NCBI GenBank assembly: GCA_937960895.1
Contig: CALCJD010000064.1
Span: forward strand, 1-31,038
Direction of reading: 5' to 3'
DNA length: 31,038 nucleotides
DNA from: an uncultured Spartobacteria bacterium
Lineage (GTDB): Bacteria; Verrucomicrobiota; Verrucomicrobiia; Chthoniobacterales; Terrimicrobiaceae
The notes below the pieces were generated by a model, which was not told the origin of the DNA, made no database searches, and saw nothing but the letters and a program-made list of their open reading frames with translations. Within the stretch, counting starts at the first letter, position 1. The number at the start of each line of letters is the position of its first letter. Below, piece by piece: positions 24,492-31,038 of the stretch. A program made the position numbers and the translations under genes.

Positions 24492-25053
24492 TGAGGGGAT
24501 TGATTTGCACCCGGATCCGGTTTGCCGGGGTTCCGGGCCGGTTCTCCTCCAAAACAAGCGCCGGTTCCCCGTTGTCCGGATCGAGCAATTGTCCGCCGGG
24601 AAGAAAAATGTGGCAGCGGCAGGCCGGGGCGGCTTCGCCGCGATAGTCCAGTTGGGAAAGAAGGGCGGGTGGCGTCGGGGACCCTTCTCCTTCCGCCACC
24701 ACAATGTCGAAAGGAAGCGCCTCCCAGCCCGTGAGGGCGGTCCACTGATCCGCGTCGGTGTCGTAATACATCACCCGCAAAGTGCGGTCGCGGACGGACG
24801 CTTGCCCTCCGGTCAGCACCACTAGGGCGCTGGTGGTGTTGCGGGTGAGCGCAGTTTGCCGGGCGAGGTCCAGCAATCCCGTCACTTTCATTCCCGCCTG
24901 GGTGAGCGATTGACTGCGCATCCAGCCGGACCAGCCCGAGGCCGACAGCATGGCCAGAACCGCCAGGATGGCGAGCGCCGTCATCAGCTCCAACAGGGAG
25001 AAAGCCCGCGGTCCGGCGGGGCGGGATCCGGTGAGGCAGGGGAGGGGCATCAT
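24463..25053 (-). CDS. Verru_Chthon cassette protein D (prepilin-type N-terminal motif)
   Basis: Two adjacent ATGs (25051-25053 and 25048-25050) start a 196- or 195-residue protein, the first gene of the cassette. Its leader ends GPRAFSLLELMTALAILAVL, again alanine before the cut and glutamate at position +5, followed by a hydrophobic helix and a GspH-like body (VTGLLDLARQTALTRNTTSA, VMYYDTDADQWTALTGWEAL, CRCHIFLPGGQLL). This matches cassette protein D. The gene is divergent from the PEP-CTERM gene at 25324 with a 270-bp gap, so the cassette promoter must lie within that gap. Confidence 0.83.
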   Translation of the reverse strand: MMPLPCLTGSRPAGPRAFSLLELMTALAILAVLAMLSASGWSGWMRSQSLTQAGMKVTGLLDLARQTALTRNTTSALVVLTGGQASVRDRTLRVMYYDTDADQWTALTGWEALPFDIVVAEGEGSPTPPALLSQLDYRGEAAPACRCHIFLPGGQLLDPDNGEPALVLEENRPGTPANRIRVQINPLNGQTRVVRP

Positions 25054-25323
25054 GGATTTGACAATGACATTGCGAAACGGAGGCTCCGTCAAGGAAATAT
25101 TTTTAGGCATCAAAAACTTTAGAGGGTCACTGGAATTTTCGATTCTCGGCAAAAATGAAACGCTGTGCGGCCGTGTCCCCACGTGATGGGATGCAGAGGG
25201 GACTAAGATTTTTCTTGAATAATTTTATTGATGGGAAAATATTGCCGGCGATTTGCCGAAACGGGTGGGCGGTCAGGGCGGCCGTATTCCCGTTGGCAAA
25301 GCAACCCCAACCTCCAACCCCAC
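25054..25323. promoter_or_regulatory. Divergent promoter region between the cassette and the lectin-like gene cluster
   Basis: This gap is AT-richer than its flanks. For the plus strand, TTGAAT (25215-25220) followed after 17 bases by AATATT (25238-25243) is a possible -35/-10 pair about 80 bases before the ATG at 25324. Near the cassette start is a short palindrome, ACGGAG-G-CTCCGT (25077-25089), a possible operator. Both are weak, pattern-only suggestions. Confidence 0.3.
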
Positions 25324-26175
25324 ATGAAGACCTCCAATTCCCTCAAAGTCTGGAAAGCGGCGCTGGGCGCCTTTGTTGTGTTCACGACCTCGGCGCGCGC
25401 GGTTCTGATCACGTTCGACAATGCTTCGGATCTCACGGACAACTTTTTGATCCGCCAGTTCGATGGACAGACGGGCTGGACCTATGAATGGACCGGCGAG
25501 ACCGGCGTGGGGGGATCCGGTGCCGTGGTGCGCGATCCGCTGAACAACAGCACAAGCAGCCCCGTGATGTTTTACAATGGGGAAACCTTCAATCCGCTTC
25601 TTGGCGGCGAACCCCTGCAGATCAGCGTTTATTTTCAGGTGCTCCCCGGGACGACCACCGCGGCATCGAGAAACTTTGTCGGCTTTGCTTCGACGGACAC
25701 ACAGAATCTTTCGGTGGACTCCAACAAGCTGGGTGCCCGGATTTTCAAGAACGGCTCGACCAGTTTCACGCTGCAGGTGCAGAGCGGTTCCGGGGGAAGC
25801 ACCTCCTCAATCAATCTGGGCGATGCGTTCAGCCTTGTGGAAAATGACTGGTACCAACTCGTTTTCCAGGTGTCGCGAACGGGGACGAACACCTTCGAGA
25901 CGGCGGCGAGTCTTTGGAATTACGGTCCCGACGGGACTTCGAGTCCGATGCTCATCGCGAGCGGCAGCCAGGGATTTACGAACAACGTCATGGGAGCCGA
26001 CACCTCCTGGGTGGCGGGCGTGATGCTGCAGAATTCCGGCGGCGGGGCCTGGGCGCTTGACAACTTTGCGGTGAATGTCGTCCCGGAGCCGGCCTCCGCC
26101 GGTCTGCTGACGGCGGCCATTGGCGGCCTGCTGGGGATGCGCGGTCGGAAACCCTTTCGGATTGGCCATGAATAA
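25324..26175 (+). CDS. Secreted lectin-like (jelly-roll) protein with PEP-CTERM sorting signal
   Basis: The ATG at 25324 gives 283 residues: a signal peptide (MKTSNSLKVWKAALGAFVVF up to about residue 26), a beta-rich domain, and a tail VPEPASAGLLTAAIGGLLGM followed by RGRK, the PEP-CTERM pattern of a PEP box, a membrane helix and basic residues. PEP-CTERM proteins are processed by exosortase and often delivered to the surface or exopolysaccharide of biofilm bacteria. The central domain (WTYEWTGETGVGGSGAVVRD, GARIFKNGSTSFTLQVQ, WYQLVFQVSRTGTNTFETAA, WVAGVMLQNSGGGAWALDNF) is repeated in the next gene, and a relative is in the one after. It looks like a concanavalin-type sugar-binding fold, but this is inferred. 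Confidence 0.82.
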   Translation: MKTSNSLKVWKAALGAFVVFTTSARAVLITFDNASDLTDNFLIRQFDGQTGWTYEWTGETGVGGSGAVVRDPLNNSTSSPVMFYNGETFNPLLGGEPLQISVYFQVLPGTTTAASRNFVGFASTDTQNLSVDSNKLGARIFKNGSTSFTLQVQSGSGGSTSSINLGDAFSLVENDWYQLVFQVSRTGTNTFETAASLWNYGPDGTSSPMLIASGSQGFTNNVMGADTSWVAGVMLQNSGGGAWALDNFAVNVVPEPASAGLLTAAIGGLLGMRGRKPFRIGHE

Positions 26176-27031
26176 GCGGGCGACTTTGCTTCTTCTGTTG
26201 GCGGCGGGGCTGTCAGCCGGAGGCCCCTCCGCGGCGACGGTCTTTTCCTTCAGTGATCCCGGGGAGCTGAAGGAACATTTCCTGGTTCGGAAGCTGCCCA
26301 TCGTGGGGAGCAAACCGGAGTATCCGGAGCCGTTTGACTGGACTTATGAATGGACCGGAACGACCGGATTCGGCGGGACCCCGGGGGCGGTGGTGCGTGA
26401 TGTGAACAACGGGGATGTTTACAGTCCGGCCCTGTATTACAAGGACGAGACGTTCAATCCTCGGGAGGGGGGTGCGCCCCTGCGAATCAGCGTGTGTTTT
26501 CAGGCCGAGGCGGGAACCAAAAAAAGTCCGTCGCGGACAATCGTGTGTTTCACGGACAAGAACTCGCAGAACCTGTCCTCCCACAATTATCCGAAGATGG
26601 GAGCCCGGGTGTTCAAAAACAACACGGGTGAGTTCGAGCCGGGCGAGTTCACGCTGCAGTTGCTGGCCACCGAAACGAACAATGTGCATCCCAACAACAG
26701 GGTGGTCAGTTTCGGGCGCTTTGCCCTGGCGGACGGCCATTGGTATGAACTGACCTTTGAGGTGTCGCGCACCGGGGCCAAGACGTTTTCGGCCTCCGGG
26801 GAGCTGAGGGATTGCGGACTGGATGGAAAGGCCCGGCCGACCGTTGTCAGCAGCGGATCGGCGACCTTCACAAACAACACTCTTGGCGGCGACCTGACCT
26901 GGGTGGCCGGGGTCATGATCCAGAACGATGGCGGCGGGGCCGTGGCGCTGGACAATTTTTCCGTCGGATATGCGGCGGCTCCCGAATCTGTCCAAGCCAA
27001 GGCTGGGGCCGCCTCCGCCGTGTCGGAATGA
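26168..27031 (+). CDS. Secreted lectin-like protein, paralogue of the preceding gene, without PEP-CTERM tail
   Basis: The ATG at 26168 lies 8 bp inside the end of the previous gene and starts a 287-residue protein with a signal peptide (MNKRATLLLLLAAGLSAGGP). The domain is clearly the same as in the neighbour: WTYEWTGTTGFGGTPGAVVR, YYKDETFNPREGGAPLRISV, GARVFKNNTGEFEPGEFTLQ, WYELTFEVSRTGAKTFSASG and WVAGVMIQNDGGGAVALDNF all align. The C-terminus (APESVQAKAGAASAVSE) has no membrane helix, so the product should be released or held by other means. No family name was recognised for the domain beyond a lectin-like beta sandwich. Confidence 0.82.
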   Translation: MNKRATLLLLLAAGLSAGGPSAATVFSFSDPGELKEHFLVRKLPIVGSKPEYPEPFDWTYEWTGTTGFGGTPGAVVRDVNNGDVYSPALYYKDETFNPREGGAPLRISVCFQAEAGTKKSPSRTIVCFTDKNSQNLSSHNYPKMGARVFKNNTGEFEPGEFTLQLLATETNNVHPNNRVVSFGRFALADGHWYELTFEVSRTGAKTFSASGELRDCGLDGKARPTVVSSGSATFTNNTLGGDLTWVAGVMIQNDGGGAVALDNFSVGYAAAPESVQAKAGAASAVSE

Positions 27032-27128
27032 TCCTTTGCCTTCCAACATCCAACCTGATTCACCCGATCCCATCCTCCCTTCCATGCGCATCGCTCCGGC
27101 GAAGAGCCGGAAGGCGTTGGTTCCGCCC

Positions 27129-29276
27129 ATGACATTTTTTCGCCTCTCCGCAGTCATTGTCGCCGCTTTGTGGATTTCCTCCGTCGTCGCCACGGAACCG
27201 GGGGAGAACACCGAAAGAATCGAACGCCGCTGGGATTTTTCGTCCGTGGAGCAAATGCAAAACCTCAACGGAGCCGGTTACCGTTGGTCGCAGGAAAACG
27301 GCGCGGGCGGTGTCCCCGGTGTGTTGCTCAGCGAAAATGTCGGTCCCCAGGACGGCGGCCTCTACGTCATGGAGGAAGCGTTCGATCTGCGGCGAGGAAA
27401 GGTGGAATTGTCGGTGTCGTTCCGGGCGGACGGAACAAACGGTCCGGGTACCGCGCGCATTTTTTTCGGTTTTGGTCAGCGCCCCGAAACCAGCCTGGCC
27501 ACGGGTGATGCAAAAATCGGCGTGCGGATTTTCAAATCGGAAAAGCCCAGGTTCCCGGATGCGCCGTGGATCCTGCAGCTGGTCAATGGTGTGGCGACGC
27601 GCGAGATCGGAAAGCAGTTCGCGCTGCGGGACGGGCACTGGTATCTGCTGCGTCTGACGCTGGCAATGTCCGGGGACCGCGCCACCTGGTCGTGGGAGGC
27701 CGAACTCCGCGACTGCGGGGAAAAGGGGGAAAAGCCGGGCTCCGTCGTGCACGGAGGGGCCGGAACGACCCCGGTGCTGGGCAATTACGATGCGCAGGAA
27801 ATGTTTGCCGGGCTGGTGGGACAGCGCAACCGCGGCGGGGCGACGGCCTTTGACGACCTCATTGTCATTGCGACCCCGGACAGGACGGACACTGTCCCCC
27901 TGCAGCCGGTGACCTTTCTGCCGGCTTCGCTTCCGGATCGCCGGGCCCCCGCGCACAGCATGTTCGGAGTGTGCGGGCATTTCATGCACACGAAGCTGTT
28001 TTATCCCGACAGCGACAAATCGGACTACTGGCAGCCCGATTACACGCTGCCCTTCCTGCTCGAAGGCGGATTCGGGTGGGTGCGTGAGCCGCTGTATCAA
28101 CCCTGGTTCGACGACGTGTCCAATCCGCGGGCCGTGGCCAACCGCCGGAGGGTCGAGGAATACCTGGCCCTTTATGAAAAACACGGGGTCGGCGTGCTGC
28201 TCGTGCCGATGTCGTTTCCGCCGGGCAAATCCAAACACGAGCCGTTTCGGGAACCGTTTTTCGAGTGGATCGGTGAACTGGCGGCGAAATTCCGCTGCGT
28301 GCGGGCCGTCGAAATGCACAACGAACCCAATCTCAAGTTTTTCTGGGGTGGCACCGCGAAGGACTATGTGACGGTGTATCGCCGGGCGGCCGGGATCATC
28401 CGCGCCCGCGCGCCCGAGGTGGACATCGTCATTGGATCGACCTCCAGCATGTGGTGGAAGCCGGGCGTCGACTGGTTGAAAATCGTGCTCGATGAAGGCG
28501 CATTGGAGTGGGGGACGGCCGTCTCCACGCATCCCTACAACGGCAAGCGGCCTCCGGAGACGGATCCCTGGTTTGACGGCGCCCCCCCCGAAACCCCCGA
28601 CCATCTGGACCGGGCCATCGCGGCCTTTCACGCCCTGGTGGGCGCCAAGGCGCCGGAAGGGCGCAAACCGGCACTCTATTTCACGGAGCTGGGGTATTCC
28701 GCGGCCCGCGAGGGCCTCTTTGCCATCAACGATGAAAATCTGCAGGCCGACTACCTCTCGCGGCTCATGCTGATGTATTTCGCCGCGCGCCTCAACGGTC
28801 TGCCGCTCAAGGCGGTGTTTTGGTACGACCTCAAGAATGACGGCACGGGCGATCACATGGAGGCCCACTTCGGGCTCGTCAGTTTCGATACCTCCCGCGT
28901 CAAACCGGCCTACGATGCCTACCGGCGCATCGCCCGGTTTTTTCAGAACCCTGCGGATTTCCAACCGGTCCCGCTCGCGGTGCGTTCGTCCAACTGGGAC
29001 GACGCGGTGAAACGCTATGTCTGGAAGCGGTCCGATGGCGCCCTCGTTCTGCCGGTCTGGCGTCTTGAGCAGAGGCAGCCGCAACGGGGGGACTTTGCCA
29101 CCGAACTGTCGGTGACGCTGCCGGACGGTTTCCGTCCTTCCCGCGTCATCCTGCACGACCTCAATGAACAGGAGCCGCGCGCCATCGGCTTTGCGGAAAA
29201 GGACGGACAACTGGCGGTCCCTCTCCGACTGAGCCGGCGGGCGGCGTGGCTGGAAATCTTTCCCCGGGAGGGCTGA
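27129..29276 (+). CDS. Secreted lectin-like domain fused to a clan GH-A glycoside hydrolase
   Basis: The ATG at 27129 is preferred because it begins directly with a signal peptide (MTFFRLSAVIVAALWISSVV); an ATG at 27084 adds 15 polar residues. The protein is 715 residues. About 30-250 is a diverged copy of the domain in the two genes before it (GVRIFKSEKPRFPDAPWILQ, GHWYLLRLTLAMSGDRATWS, NRGGATAFDDLIVI). About 270-640 is a TIM barrel opening at FGVCGHFMHTKLFYPDSDKS, with the acid/base E399 in EMHNEPN and the nucleophile E520 in YFTELGYSA, the clan GH-A pattern (GH39, GH5 or GH42-like). A short beta-sandwich ends it. It should cleave an extracellular or periplasmic glycan while the N-terminal domain binds it; the substrate is unknown. 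Confidence 0.85.
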   Translation: MTFFRLSAVIVAALWISSVVATEPGENTERIERRWDFSSVEQMQNLNGAGYRWSQENGAGGVPGVLLSENVGPQDGGLYVMEEAFDLRRGKVELSVSFRADGTNGPGTARIFFGFGQRPETSLATGDAKIGVRIFKSEKPRFPDAPWILQLVNGVATREIGKQFALRDGHWYLLRLTLAMSGDRATWSWEAELRDCGEKGEKPGSVVHGGAGTTPVLGNYDAQEMFAGLVGQRNRGGATAFDDLIVIATPDRTDTVPLQPVTFLPASLPDRRAPAHSMFGVCGHFMHTKLFYPDSDKSDYWQPDYTLPFLLEGGFGWVREPLYQPWFDDVSNPRAVANRRRVEEYLALYEKHGVGVLLVPMSFPPGKSKHEPFREPFFEWIGELAAKFRCVRAVEMHNEPNLKFFWGGTAKDYVTVYRRAAGIIRARAPEVDIVIGSTSSMWWKPGVDWLKIVLDEGALEWGTAVSTHPYNGKRPPETDPWFDGAPPETPDHLDRAIAAFHALVGAKAPEGRKPALYFTELGYSAAREGLFAINDENLQADYLSRLMLMYFAARLNGLPLKAVFWYDLKNDGTGDHMEAHFGLVSFDTSRVKPAYDAYRRIARFFQNPADFQPVPLAVRSSNWDDAVKRYVWKRSDGALVLPVWRLEQRQPQRGDFATELSVTLPDGFRPSRVILHDLNEQEPRAIGFAEKDGQLAVPLRLSRRAAWLEIFPREG

Positions 29277-29280
29277 CCTT

Positions 29281-30678
29281 ATGAAAACGACAGACGGAGC
29301 GAATTCCTCCAAAAACCAAGCCGGTGCGGAGACGGCGGAAAAAACGTTCGACGTGGTGGTGGTCGGAGCCGGAATCGGCGGTATCTCGGCGGGGGTGAGC
29401 GCGGCGCGTCAGGGATGTCGCACGCTTCTGATCGAACGCATGGCCGAGGTCGGCGGCACGGGGGTCCATTCGCCCGTGGCGCTGATCTGCCCCTATTGGG
29501 ACCGTTCGCTGCGCATCATCAACGACGGATTGCACCGGGAGTTCTTTCCCCAGATCGTTCCCGTGACCGGCCATTGTCTCAGTTATGATGAACGCGAACT
29601 GGCCGAAAATTACCGCCGGGCCATCGAAGGGGAGCGGTTGCTGACGGTCTGGACCTCCACGGAGGTTCGCGGGGCGCGGGTGCGCAATCGAATTCTCGAG
29701 ACGGTGACGGTGACCGGCCGGCACGAGGCGGTGGTGCGGGGCACGGTGTGGGTGGATGGCTCGGCGGACGGCAACCTCGCCGCGCTGACCGGCTGTGCTT
29801 ATGAAAAGGGTCGCAAAGGGGATGGGCGCATGCAGCCGGCCACGCTCACGTTCAGCGTCGACGGCATCGACCATGCCCGCCTGCCGCCCGGCGGCATCCG
29901 GCACGGTCCGGGTCTCTGGGCGCTGTGGCGGGAACTGCAGCCGTATTTCGAGGACCTCAAGGCCTCGGGGAAAACGCTGAATCCTCGGGAGGATGTGCTG
30001 TGTTTTCCTTATCCCGACAATCGGCGCCTGCTTTTTAACCAGACCCGCATCCTCGGCGTGGATCCGACGGATCCCGAATCCGTGCGGCGGGCTTACGAGG
30101 AAGGGCGCCGTCAGGTGAACGAATTCTTCGAATGTCTGCGCAGACACCCGGCCTTTCATTCGGCGTGGATTGAATCCATTTCTCCGGTGCTGGGTGTCCG
30201 CGAGGGACGGCGTATCGTGGGGGACCATGTGCTGACCGAGGAGGAATGTCTCGCCGAAGCACGGTTTGACGACATGGTGGCGGCCTGTTCGTCGTCGATT
30301 GACATCCACAGTCCCGACGGTTCCGGCACGCGCAAGGTGTTCATTCCCGGATCGGGTTATTTTCACATTCCGTATCGCTGTCTGATTGCGCGGGATCTCG
30401 ACAACCTGCTGCTCGGATCACGCTGCATCAGCGGCACGCACGAAGCGCACTCCGCCTACCGTGTGATGAGTGTCATCTGCTGTGTCGGCCAGGCCGCCGG
30501 CATCGCCGCCGCACTCGCCGCGCATCATGCGGAGGGCCGGGTGCGCCGGGTGGATTCCGCCTGGATCCGGCACGAACTGATTCGTGCCGGCGCCTTCGCC
30601 GAAGGACCGGTGGCGCCTCCGCCGGACCTCAACGGAAACGATCCCCCGCCCGAACCTCAGGCGTTCAGGGCGCGATAA
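29281..30678 (+). CDS. FAD-dependent oxidoreductase (FAD_oxidored family)
   Basis: Starts four bases after the glycosidase stop and is 465 residues. After a polar N-terminus comes the dinucleotide-binding loop FDVVVVGAGIGGISAGVSAA (G29, G31, G34), the RxGGTG-like MAEVGGTGVHSPVALICPYW, and WVDGSADGNLAALTGCAYEKG, typical of the FAD_oxidored family seen beside glycan-degradation genes in Verrucomicrobiota and Planctomycetota. The C-terminal FIPGSGYFHIPYRCLI and DNLLLGSRCISGTHEAHSAY complete the FAD site. There is no signal peptide, so it is cytoplasmic as read. Its reaction is unknown; it might oxidise the sugar released by the glycosidase, which is inference. Its 3' end overlaps the convergent gene by 22 bp. 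Confidence 0.9.
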   Translation: MKTTDGANSSKNQAGAETAEKTFDVVVVGAGIGGISAGVSAARQGCRTLLIERMAEVGGTGVHSPVALICPYWDRSLRIINDGLHREFFPQIVPVTGHCLSYDERELAENYRRAIEGERLLTVWTSTEVRGARVRNRILETVTVTGRHEAVVRGTVWVDGSADGNLAALTGCAYEKGRKGDGRMQPATLTFSVDGIDHARLPPGGIRHGPGLWALWRELQPYFEDLKASGKTLNPREDVLCFPYPDNRRLLFNQTRILGVDPTDPESVRRAYEEGRRQVNEFFECLRRHPAFHSAWIESISPVLGVREGRRIVGDHVLTEEECLAEARFDDMVAACSSSIDIHSPDGSGTRKVFIPGSGYFHIPYRCLIARDLDNLLLGSRCISGTHEAHSAYRVMSVICCVGQAAGIAAALAAHHAEGRVRRVDSAWIRHELIRAGAFAEGPVAPPPDLNGNDPPPEPQAFRAR

Positions 30679-31038
30679 AGAAGAATGCGGGCGCAGGACA
30701 GCGCGGTCAGCACGCGCACGCCCTCGCGCGCGTAAGGCTCCCCGTCGGATACGATTTCCAATTCCGGCGAGGCGGGGAAGGGGGCGGCGGGTACGAACGG
30801 ACTCGAACGCAGTTCGATGGCGGTCCGTCGTGCGCAAACCTGCTCGAAGACGCGGCGCAGTCCGTCGCGCATGACCCGCCCTGTGATGCGGCCGGAGCGC
30901 AGGTGATGGTGGAAGCACCCGGTGCGACCACAAAAACAGCGCTCGGGAGACTGGGAAACGCGGGTGTGGAGATATTGGCTGGACGTGCCGTGTTCCCCGA
31001 GCGCGACCTGTCCGTTCCGGAGCGTCGAAAGGGCGATG
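30657..31038 (-). CDS. Probable ROK-family protein, C-terminal part (continues beyond the window)
   Basis: The frame from the window end to the TGA at 30657-30659 is open for about 126 codons. It reads IALSTLRNGQVALGEHGTSS, then HTRVSQSPERCFCGRTGCFH. The CxCGxxGC cluster preceded by a histidine resembles the zinc-binding motif of ROK transcription factors and sugar kinases, and IALSTLRNGQV resembles the strand before it. The part after the motif (RRVFEQVCARRTAIELRSSP, EGVRVLTALSCARILLYRAL) fits the end of the same protein. If correct, this would be the sugar-sensing regulator or kinase for this region. The usual glutamate after the last cysteine is replaced by histidines, which lowers certainty. 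Confidence 0.5.
   Translation of the reverse strand, partial: IALSTLRNGQVALGEHGTSSQYLHTRVSQSPERCFCGRTGCFHHHLRSGRITGRVMRDGLRRVFEQVCARRTAIELRSSPFVPAAPFPASPELEIVSDGEPYAREGVRVLTALSCARILLYRALNA

Noticed and set aside
27060..29312. Minus-strand open frame of 750 codons opposite the glycosidase
   Set aside because: The plus strand has a signal peptide and the two catalytic glutamates; the minus frame shows nothing recognisable.
1..31038. tRNA, rRNA, CRISPR arrays, insertion sequences, riboswitches
   Set aside because: The gaps between genes are short; none showed a cloverleaf, regular repeat-spacer pattern, terminal inverted repeats with a transposase, or a known riboswitch core.

Overview
The window is high-GC bacterial DNA, almost certainly from the phylum Verrucomicrobiota. 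The best marker is a four-gene block on the minus strand (20894-25053): three proteins with prepilin-type N-termini and one large GspK-like protein, in the arrangement of the 'Verru_Chthon cassette' described from Verrucomicrobium and Chthoniobacter. It lies beside a PEP-CTERM protein, lectin-like proteins, a Tm-1-like protein, several Gfo/Idh/MocA oxidoreductases and sugar-phosphate-isomerase-like proteins, all common in polysaccharide-degrading members of this phylum. No rRNA, tRNA, CRISPR array or insertion sequence was recognised.

Layout. (1) 1-2299: a secreted beta-helix protein gene on the minus strand, interrupted by one in-frame TAG, then an alpha/beta hydrolase gene that has lost its 5' part. 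Near 2213-2222 this hydrolase meets, head to head, the last codons of a probable cupin gene on the plus strand; both genes stop being recognisable at the same place. (2) 2306-7876: a tight six-gene plus-strand operon (Tm-1-like protein, PEP-hydrolase-like TIM barrel, Gfo/Idh/MocA, two sugar isomerase-like TIM barrels, second Gfo/Idh/MocA), nearly all joined by 4-bp ATGA overlaps, ending at a hairpin shared with the convergent neighbour. This looks like an uncharacterised sugar or polyol pathway. (3) 7921-10305, minus strand: cysteine desulfurase, a LAB_N membrane protein and a DUF983 protein. (4) 10401-16932, plus strand: tig-clpP-clpX, then a glycosyltransferase, trmB, a hot-dog thioesterase and a tRNA-dihydrouridine synthase. 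(5) 16933-20893: a hairpin-rich spacer, a fusion of a papain-like domain with an HdeD-type membrane domain, a NhaR-like LysR regulator, and a divergent run of two small genes plus a VOC-fold gene ending at a strong intrinsic terminator. (6) 20894-25053: the Verru_Chthon cassette. (7) 25324-31038: three tandem genes sharing one secreted lectin-like domain, the first with a PEP-CTERM tail, the second without, the third fused to a clan GH-A glycosidase, then an FAD-dependent oxidoreductase and the 3' end of a probable ROK-family gene.

The genes suggest a heterotrophic, polysaccharide-using cell. Secreted beta-helix, lectin-like and glycosidase proteins would act outside the inner membrane. The dehydrogenase/isomerase operon would process released sugars or polyols in the cytoplasm. 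The pseudopilin-like cassette is a candidate for surface assembly or export. The remaining genes are housekeeping: protein folding and degradation, sulfur transfer and tRNA modification.
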